Below are positions 56,584 to 64,000 of a stretch of 64,000 nucleotides of DNA, in pieces. Source of the DNA: Heracleum sosnowskyi (Eukaryota; Streptophyta; Magnoliopsida; Apiales; Apiaceae); NCBI GenBank assembly GCA_030848705.1, contig CM061242.1, positions 63,871,064 through 63,935,063 on the forward strand. The letters are read 5' to 3'. How positions within the stretch are numbered: position 1 is the first letter of the stretch; each line of letters starts with the position of its first letter. The notes below the pieces were generated by a model. That model saw only the letters and a program-made list of their open reading frames with translations, ran no database searches and was not told where the DNA came from. Made by a program: the position numbers and the translations under genes.

Positions 56584-57247
56584 CCTTCGTCTCTTGTTTG
56601 GGTGTCCTTGTCCTTTTGTTTTGCATACACAACAAGATAACACTATATATTCATATTCCACCCCCTTTTTTATTAATTGCTAAATGCAGTACATTTTTAC
56701 TCAACGCAGTCATCACCAATTATTTTAATATCCTTGAATTATTTTCATGTAAGATTGTGTAAGATTTTTTGTGATTAATACATTATATTCATACATTTAT
56801 TCAAGATATTGTTTTCTAAATACAGCTAAAAGAAAATTTTTTATATTTTATTTACTAGTTTACATTTGCTATTAGTGAAAAAATGTAAAAATATTATAGA
56901 AAATTAATATTTTTGTTCTAGTTAATTATGTATATTAAAATATTGTATTTATGAATTACTTGGAGGTTGCAAAATTTTTATAAGTAAGTTTAATAATTAC
57001 TTTATTTAAATTAGGGTTTATTTGCCTAAATTAGGATTCTCATATTTGTTGGATCAATGAATACATTATGTTTAATCTTTTCCCCATAATACTAAAAAAT
57101 AATTAAGTAAATCTAATTATTTGTTTCAAAAAAACAGTAAAACTAATTATTTTCTCTTAAAATATTGACATAATACCATTAATAAAATATAATAAAATGT
57201 TAAATAAAATATCATCGTATTTAAATAGGATAGATGTGCTATTAAAT
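56443..57247. repeat. Duplicated segment, copy 1 (Costars intron 1 end, exon 1, promoter)
   Basis: Nearly identical to 58830-59689 apart from small indels. Starts at GAGTCAA inside intron 1 and ends at GTGCTATTAAAT upstream of the gene. AT-rich promoter DNA beyond the 5' UTR; no other gene. Confidence 0.93.
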
Positions 57248-57354
57248 CAATACTATTATATGAAGGAGAAGACGGGGCGGTGAGGTGGCGCTCTCATATC
57301 GCTTCGTTCCATTTTTCTAATTTTCTCAATTTTTTGAATTAATAATATTAAAAA

Positions 57355-58240
57355 TTCGAAAAAATCTCAATTACCTTTTAAATGCTTACTAATGGAGGAA
57401 ACATATAATATTCTTGCATTTAAAATCTCTACTAATGAAAAAAGTAAAAATACAATAGAACTTTACTAATAGAGGAAACTAAATATCACTAATGGAAGAA
57501 AATAAATATTCAATTATAATATTCTTGCCTTCAAAATATCTAAATTAGAAAAAAAAATGTATTACCTTACATTATTTTGAACTTTCCTCTATTATTATCT
57601 AAATATTCTCATAATATTTTTTTTGATGAAATTACCATCTTAACATACTGTTCTCCTAAACTTTCTTTTATTATGTAATATAATAGAAAATACAAGAACG
57701 TTTTGGTAAATAAGTAGTTTAAAAATTAGATCGGTCTTGCATAAGAAATTAATTAATTAATACCAAAGATTAGAAAAATCCTCAATTGCCTTTTAAATAT
57801 TTACTAATGGAGAAAACTAAATATAAAATTTCAATATTCTTGCATTTAAAATCTCTACTAATGGAGGAAAATAAATATAATATTATTACATTTAAAATCT
57901 CTACTAATGGAGAAAGTAAATATACAATAGATCTTTACTAATGGAGGAAACTAAATATTACAAATGGAGGAAACTAAATATTCAATTATAATATTCTTGC
58001 CTTCAAATATCTAAATTTTTTAAAAAAAAAGTGTATTAATTTACATTATTTTGAACTTCCTTTTATTATTATCTAGATATTCTCATAATATTTCTTTTCA
58101 AATGAAATTACTATCTTAACATTATGTTCTCCTAAACTTTCTTTTTAATATAATATAATAGAAAATACAAGAACATATTGGTAAATAAGAAGTTAAGAAA
58201 TTAGATCGGTCTTGCATAATAAATTAAGTAATTACTTGGT
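57355..58240. repeat. Tandem duplication of an approximately 430-bp AT-rich unit
   Basis: 57355-57760 and 57768-58235 share the order CTCAATTGCC/TTTTAAAT, several CTAATGGAGGAAACTAAATA units, TATTCTTGCCTTCAAA, GTTCTCCTAAACTTTC and TTAGATCGGTCTTGCATAA. No coding; GGAGGAAACTAAATA is itself repeated within each unit. Confidence 0.8.
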
Positions 58241-58275
58241 AAATAATTAATTATCTTTAATACTTTCATACAAAC

Positions 58276-58560
58276 AGCCAGTGTTCTAAAAGTCGGCGAT
58301 TAATCGGGATTAATCGCTAGACGCGGACCACCGAACTGATTAAGCGAAAATCGGTCAATTAATCGTTTTTTCAGAAAAACGGTCAAAAATCGACTGAATC
58401 GGTCAAAAATGGGATTAATCGGTCAAAAATCGGGCTAATTATTAAAAAATAGTAAAAAATAGTTAAAATTTTAAAAAATAATTAAAAATTTAAAAGGTAG
58501 AAACTTGATTAAACAATAGAAAAAAATATTATTTTTGTACATATAATTATAATTATAATT
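58276..58560. repeat. Possible hAT-type MITE half
   Basis: Starts CAGTGTTCTAAAAGTCGG, which resembles hAT-derived repeat ends, and contains four irregular copies of AATCGGTCAAAAAT. No matching opposite end found, so classification is weak. Confidence 0.35.
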
Positions 58561-58888
58561 TTATATGCCTAAATCGTAAATTCTCTTAATTTTTCCTCTT
58601 AAATTGATCTTTAATTGAAAAGTTAAACCTTCAAAATTTTATTTATTACAATTATATAACATTTTTAACATATTTGCATAAATATATGATAATAACATAT
58701 GTTTAGTTGAAATAACGAAACAATTATATATATGAATATAAATGTATATAAAAAATATTATTAAATTTATTTCAATTAATGATCCGATTTATCATTCAAC
58801 TAATTAATAGTATAAATATACACATAAAGAGTCAATATGGATGTATCAAAATTATAATAGTAAAACAAGATGTGTGTATAGATCTGAC

Positions 58889-58969
58889 CTTATAAGAACC
58901 ATCATCTTGGATGTTACCCAGACGCTTAATTTCTTCTTTCAGTCGATCAACCTCTTCCTCTACATTCAT
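58889..58969 (-). pseudogene. Duplicated first exon of the Costars gene
   Basis: All 27 codons of exon 1 and the GT donor are preserved, with the same 5' flank. No second exon follows in this copy, but the real exon 2 lies downstream on the same strand at 55994. It could therefore act as an alternative first exon, or be inert. Confidence 0.8.
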
Positions 58970-59023
58970 CCTTCGTCTCTTGTTAGGGTGTCCTTGTCCT
59001 TTTGTTTTGCATACACAACAAGC

Positions 59024-59064
59024 CACCCCCACCCCCCACCCCCACCCCCACCCCCACCCCCACA
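59024..59064 (-). repeat. CCCCCA tandem repeat; G-rich on the Costars sense strand
   Basis: Six runs of five or six C separated by single A. On the minus (sense) strand this is six consecutive G5/G6 runs about 60 bases upstream of the copied ATG, a strong G-quadruplex candidate. Confidence 0.9.
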
Positions 59065-61396
59065 CCAATCATATATTCATATTCCACCCCCTTTTTTCTT
59101 AATTGCTAAATGCAGTACATTTTTACTCAACGCAGTCATCTCCAATTATTTTAATATCCTTAAATTATTTTCATGTAAGATTGTGTAAGATTTTTTGTGA
59201 TTAATACACTATATTCATACATTTATTAAAAAATTTATTCAAGATATTGCTTTCTAAATACAGCTAAAAGAAAATTTTTTATATTTTATTTACTAGTTTA
59301 CATTCGCTATTAGTGAAAAAAAATGTAAAAATATTATAGAAAATTAATATTTTTGTTCTAGTTAATTATGTATATTAAAATATTGTATTTATGAATTACT
59401 TGGAGGTTGCAAAATTTTTATAAGTAAGTTTAATAATTACTTTATTTAAATTAGGGTTTATTTGCCTAAATTAGGATTCTCATATTTGTTGGATCAATGA
59501 ATACATTATGTTTAATCTTTTCCCCATAATACTAAAAAATAATTAAGTAAATCTAATTATTTGTTTCAAAAAAAAAAGTAAAACTAATTATTTTCTCTTA
59601 AAATATTGACATAATACCATTAATAAAATATAATAAAAATGATAAATAAAATATCATCGTATTTAAATAGGATAGATGTGCTATTAAATAATATAAAAAT
59701 ATGAAATAAGATATTAAGGTAGATATGTTATGAAATAAGATAAAAATATTAAATAAATATTAAATGACATCAAATAAGATAGATATATCTATCTATCTAT
59801 TACTATATATAATAGGCCAACACAAGGGCAAAGTTTGTCATTTTAATGCTTGTGAAGTTACGATTTTACCCCTATTTTTTGAAAAATAACAAAAATACAA
59901 TTGTTATATTATTATGCAAAAATATGTTAATATTTGTTATTGTAGAGAATCTAACCCCCAACCTCCTTCTAAGAAGTCCAAAGCCTAACCACTATGCTAA
60001 GTTGCTTTTTGAGTTTACTTTAAAGATTTTATTAGATAAGTCACATTATTTTCTCTAATTCTATATTCTTTTTTTTTATTTTGAACCTTTGAGTAAGTAA
60101 AATATTGGTCCATATTATTTATATAAATTTGTATTTTTTATTTACGTTATTATATATATATATAGGTAAATCTATCTATCTACTTATATATATTAAATGG
60201 CGTCTAAGGGCAAATTGAGCCCAAAAAATGGCTGTGAAATTACAATTTTACCCATATTTGTTGAAAAATCACAAAAATGCCACTTTCTATAAGTTATGCT
60301 AAAAATTAATTAATTTTCATGTCTTAACCACTGTGCTAAGTTAACTTTTGATTTGTAATTTAGAATTCCTATTAGGTAAATCACATTATCTCCTTTTATT
60401 CTTTTCATAATTTAAATTTTAAGTATATAGAACGTTGACTTATATTATTTATATACCATTATGTTTGTTTTTGTAGCTTTGTATATAACTACATATCCGA
60501 TCATGTTTGTAAATTTTTTATTATACATGTTTCTTTTCAATTAAAAAATACCAATTATATTGTTAATTGATATAATTTATATTTATTTGAACTGGTCAAG
60601 TATTTATACATAAAATATAATAATAATATTTGATCTAATATAAATTACATATTAGATACAAGGATCTCATTATTCGTTAGTTAATATTTTTTAAATTAAG
60701 AAAGTTAGCGTTGATATTTTTCATTAAATTATGAAATAATTATTATACAATTTGTTCGTCTCATTCATTTGTTAACAGTTTTATTTTCGAAATGTACACT
60801 CCTTTATTTTTATCTTTCCAAAAGACATATTATTCTTTACAACTTTAATAAATCTCACATGTCACTAATTTGTCCATTTTTTTTATCATTCCTTCACCGT
60901 TCACATCTTTCACAAAAATTTGATTTATGACACGAAAATTTAGTGTTTGATTTAATTTTTGATGCATGAAATTACACGAACACGAAAATAAATGATAAAA
61001 ACGTAAAATGTCTTATTGACATGTATTGTAGACTTTGTGATTATACAATAACCGCTCATATATATTATTTATACTTCCGCCAAAAAAATCTTAACTCACA
61101 ATTTTTATTTAAGGGGTTGTCATTAACCAAAAAGTTGGTGATAAGACCCCTCTTTACTGTTTTCTTTTGATTTTGTTTTCGATTTGTATAGGTCTCTCTC
61201 ATTATTGAGAGTTTTAGTACCCCGTTTAGTGGATTTTCTCTACCCATTCTTCGGGTTTGTTCTCTTTCCTTGTGAGAGTTTGGTTTGTTTTAGTATCCGA
61301 GATCGTAGATCTGCAGGATTTATAATAGTGGTTCATTGATTTGGATTGTATGGAGTCGCAATTACGATTAATTGTTCGAATACGTATGGACGAATT

Positions 61397-61398
<2 letters not shown>

Positions 61399-61470
<72 letters not shown>
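61399..61470. repeat. (TA)n microsatellite, about 72 bp
   Basis: Uninterrupted AT dinucleotides; the track it encodes in one frame (alternating Ile/Tyr) is not a gene. Confidence 0.97.
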
Positions 61471-61472
<2 letters not shown>

Positions 61473-61874
61473 CACGACTACAACAGATTATTAGATTGTC
61501 TCTCTAAAAAGGCAGCAAACTTCAGCGATATGAACGAGTGATGTGCTACAATGAATGATTTGGTCAATAATCATAGTTCAGGGTGAAGAAAATTCTGATT
61601 TGATCTATTTTATGACGTGTTTGTTCTATTTTGATTATTTTTGTAGATGTCGTATGACCGTTTATTAATGAATTACTTGATTATCAAAAATAATTATGTA
61701 TAAGATATAAAAAATTAAGAAAATTTGTAATATATCTTAATATATAATCTCACATACATGATTATCTTTTTTACAAATATACTTTTATTACATTAAAATC
61801 ACATGAGTTTACAAACATCTATGTTATACACGGACAATTATGCTACAATAATTATTTATGTTACACTTAATTGA

Positions 61875-62026
61875 TCATTTTAATAAATTTCTTTTCACGA
61901 CATTGGAAATTTAATTATTATTTAAGAAATTAATAATAATAATAATCATGTCATTTTAATAAATTTCTTTTCACGACATTGGAAATTTAATTATTATTTA
62001 AGAAATTAATAATAATAATAATCATG
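61875..62026. repeat. 76-bp tandem duplication inside the Helitron
   Basis: Two copies (61875-61950 and 61951-62026) that appear identical, each containing TTCACGACATTGG and an AATAAT run. Confidence 0.95.
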
Positions 62027-62264
62027 TAATTATTATCGTATAGATATATTGATCCAACTTTTTAAACCTGATCAAATTATAAAATATTTGGTTCATGAAA
62101 ACGGCATACAATATTATAAAATTAATTTACAAATATAAAATAAAGTTGAAATACTATAATTTACCATATATTTAATTATAAAATTATTTCGAAGATACTG
62201 ATTTGTGCGAAAATTATTTTCGAATATGAACAGGCCCGTGCATCGCACGGGCTTCTACGCTAGT

Positions 62265-62817
62265 ATGTCATTAATTAGTCAACCTACATCTAATATGATA
62301 TAAATGCATTTAATACATCTAGGGGATATTGGAGTAATTTTTGATTAAGTAAAAATTTACTGCGATTAACAATACCTTTTTTTTAATCTTTTTTAAAAGG
62401 TTATAGTTTTGATCATGTATCATGATTAAATTTTTAAGACTAAAATTTAAAGAATTGCAAAAATAATTATTTTTTATTAAATTAACAAAAAGAACGATTC
62501 TGACAAATTTTAACCTTTGAAATACTCAACTGATAATTGAATATCTCGATTTGTATAAAATACTCAATTGGTAGTTACTAGTTAGGTATCCCATATAGGA
62601 TACTCCGTTAACCGTCGGATATTTCATATATATGAGATACTCCGTTAAGATGGATACTTTAGTTGTTTTGATTATTGATCAACCGCTTTATTTTTTGAGT
62701 TTGACTTTCAATTCATTTACATTTGTGTTCTTTAATGGGATTGACTCGTTTGGTGCTTGTTTTTCTTTCATTCTATTAGAGCAATTTTAGTTGTACATTC
62801 TTTTAGTTCAAATAAAA
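62265..62817. other. Unassigned AT-rich spacer between Helitron-like elements
   Basis: No gene seen. Contains several copies of GATACTCCGTTAA and GGATATTTC-type short repeats (62570-62660). Confidence 0.4.
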
Positions 62818-64000
62818 TCTATACAATTATATTAAATACGAAACATTGAAAGTTTTGTAGTCTGGTTCAGAAAGTTTTTGTAGTCTGGTCACTCCATTCA
62901 TAGCCGTTGGATATTTCTGATCAAAACGATGAGAACCGTTAGATAAAATATTAAAATTATTATATAGAATATCTTTTCTATTTTTCCTATTTCATTTAAT
63001 AAAATAACATAATAAGGTTATAATTGCTAATAACTAACACATTACCATTTTTAGCCAAAGTGTATATTCTTTTTTATATTTTTTAACTAAAATTTCTACT
63101 TTTTTTTTCCTAAATAAAACCTCTCATTTTCTAAAAATATCACAACAATTCTATTTAATAAAATAAAATAATAATAATATAATTATTAATGACTAATCGA
63201 TTAGTTTTTTTTTCCAAAACATATATTCTTTTTTATATCTTCTAACTAATATTTCTCCTAACTAAAACTCAAAAATATCACGGGCTATTCCATTTACTAG
63301 CATAAAATACTAATATTATAAATCTATCTATCTATACTATATTATTAAAGACGAAACATTGAAAGTTTTGGTACCTATTTTTTGGTATGGTACTTGCCTT
63401 ATTTAATTGTTTATTTAATTATTATAATCAGTTACCCTTTCAGTTAACATTACCATTTTTTTCTAAAAAAATCACAGACAATTTCCTTTTCAGCTAAAAC
63501 ATGTTACTTTTTCTATTTTACTTACTAAAATCTCTCATTTTCCAAATATATCACGAGCAAACCCTTACTTATTTATTTTAAAACCTATTTTAATATTTTT
63601 AATTGGCAATTACCTTCCCCCTCTTTTTCTAGAAAAATCACGGGCAATTACCTTTTTCAGCTAAAACATGTTATATTTTCTATTTTTCGTAGTATATCTC
63701 TCATTTTACAAATATATCATGGGTAAACCTTTACTTATTTACTTTAAAATCTATTTTAATACTTTTAATTGACAATTACTTTTTCCAACTAAAACATTTC
63801 ACCTTTTCTATTTTTCTTACTAAAACTCCTCTTTTTTCAAAAATATCACGGACAAATCGTTACTTTTATATTTTAAAATTCAACGAAAACATGTTACTTT
63901 CTATTTTTCTTACTAAAACCCCTCTTTTTCCAAAATATCACGGGCAAACCGTTACTTATTTATTTTAAAATCTATTTTAATACTTTTAATTATTTAAAAA
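62818..64000 (+). mobile_element. Helitron-like 5' ends and tandem repeats, running off the window
   Basis: TCTATACAATTATATTAAAT at 62818 and TCTATACTATATTATTAAAG at 63331 are each followed by ACGAAACATTGAAAGTTTTG, so they are two copies of one 5' terminus. From about 63460 to the end are four irregular repeats of roughly 110-160 bp containing CTATTTT, ACTAAAA, ATATCACGGGCAAA and CTATTTTAATACTTTTAATT. No 3' end in the window. Confidence 0.6.

Larger units (their letters stand above)
58830..59689. repeat. Duplicated segment, copy 2 (Costars promoter and exon 1)
   Basis: Copy of 56443-57247 in the same orientation. The main differences are the CCCCCA expansion at 59024-59064, replacing about 15 bp, and small AT-rich insertions near 59222-59240. 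Confidence 0.93.
59796..62264 (+). mobile_element. Non-autonomous Helitron with two 5' ends
   Basis: The 3' terminus is diagnostic: GCCCGTGC-ATC-GCACGGGC hairpin (62234-62252), short spacer, then CTAGT (62260-62264). Candidate 5' ends of the TC-TAT...TATATATAAT type occur at 59796 and again at 60179; sequence after each is similar (ATTTTACCC, GAAAAATNACAAAAAT, AACCACTRTGCTAAGTT). No Rep/helicase ORF. The interior also holds the TA repeat and unassigned transcript-like DNA at 61060-61560. Confidence 0.75.

Noticed and set aside
58832..59068. Minus-strand ORF with a Trp-Gly run (GWGWGWG)
   Set aside because: The run is a translation of the CCCCCA repeat; the true start is the internal Costars MNVEEE.
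61341..61541. ORF with alternating Ile-Tyr
   Set aside because: Translation of the (TA)n microsatellite.

Overview
The window is nuclear DNA of a flowering plant, probably a eudicot; I cannot name the species. Evidence: two intron-containing plant housekeeping genes (an MDP-1 phosphatase and a Costars/ABRACL protein), Ty1/copia elements primed by initiator-Met tRNA, an En/Spm (CACTA) element, Stowaway-like and other TIR repeats, and Helitron ends with the CTAGT terminus. About 51 kb of the left side is nested transposable elements; the right 11 kb holds the only two host genes, in AT-rich, Helitron-rich DNA. I see no tRNA, rRNA, CRISPR or bacterial features.

Layout. 1-7704: a largely intact Sirevirus-like copia element (called D here) on the minus strand, whose distal LTR lies outside the window. 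7705-12661: the decayed pol and gag C-terminal half of an older minus-strand copia element (C). 12671-26823: a plus-strand copia element (A) with a truncated 5' LTR, broken gag and pol, and a very long extra open region downstream of pol. 26824-29229 and 46629-47352: two halves of one non-coding LTR-like repeat, split by a complete CACTA element (29230-46628, TSD CTT). The CACTA carries fragments of at least three host genes (annexin, a GMI1-like SMC-hinge protein, mitochondrial chaperonin 60) and is itself split inside the annexin exon by a younger copia element (B, 30804-44004, TSD CTTAT) of the same family as A. 47353-51494: gag N-terminus and a long LTR, probably the other half of element C. 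51495-53200: element remnants and a Stowaway-like MITE. 53297-54232: MDP-1 gene (plus). 55815-56583: Costars gene (minus), whose promoter and first exon are duplicated at 58830-59689. 59796-64000: overlapping Helitron-like elements.

Most interesting biology. In elements D and A the gag and pol frames are separated by what looks like a GT-AG intron: donor GTACCC after the first zinc knuckle, acceptor just after the gag stop codon. The intron itself encodes the C-terminal half of a long Gag, including a second zinc knuckle. Element B lacks exactly this segment and reads through from Gag into protease, as expected if a spliced RNA had been reverse-transcribed. Element C keeps the same stop-plus-acceptor arrangement. 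This suggests that splicing versus retention sets the Gag to Gag-Pol choice. Each copia family also carries its own short DNA motif scattered through LTR, coding and non-coding parts alike (TGACAG/CTGTCA in A and B; AAACTCTGA in D). A and B additionally carry a small acidic ORF and an approximately 1,690-codon ORF downstream of pol in the position where other Sireviruses have an env-like gene, but without visible membrane segments.
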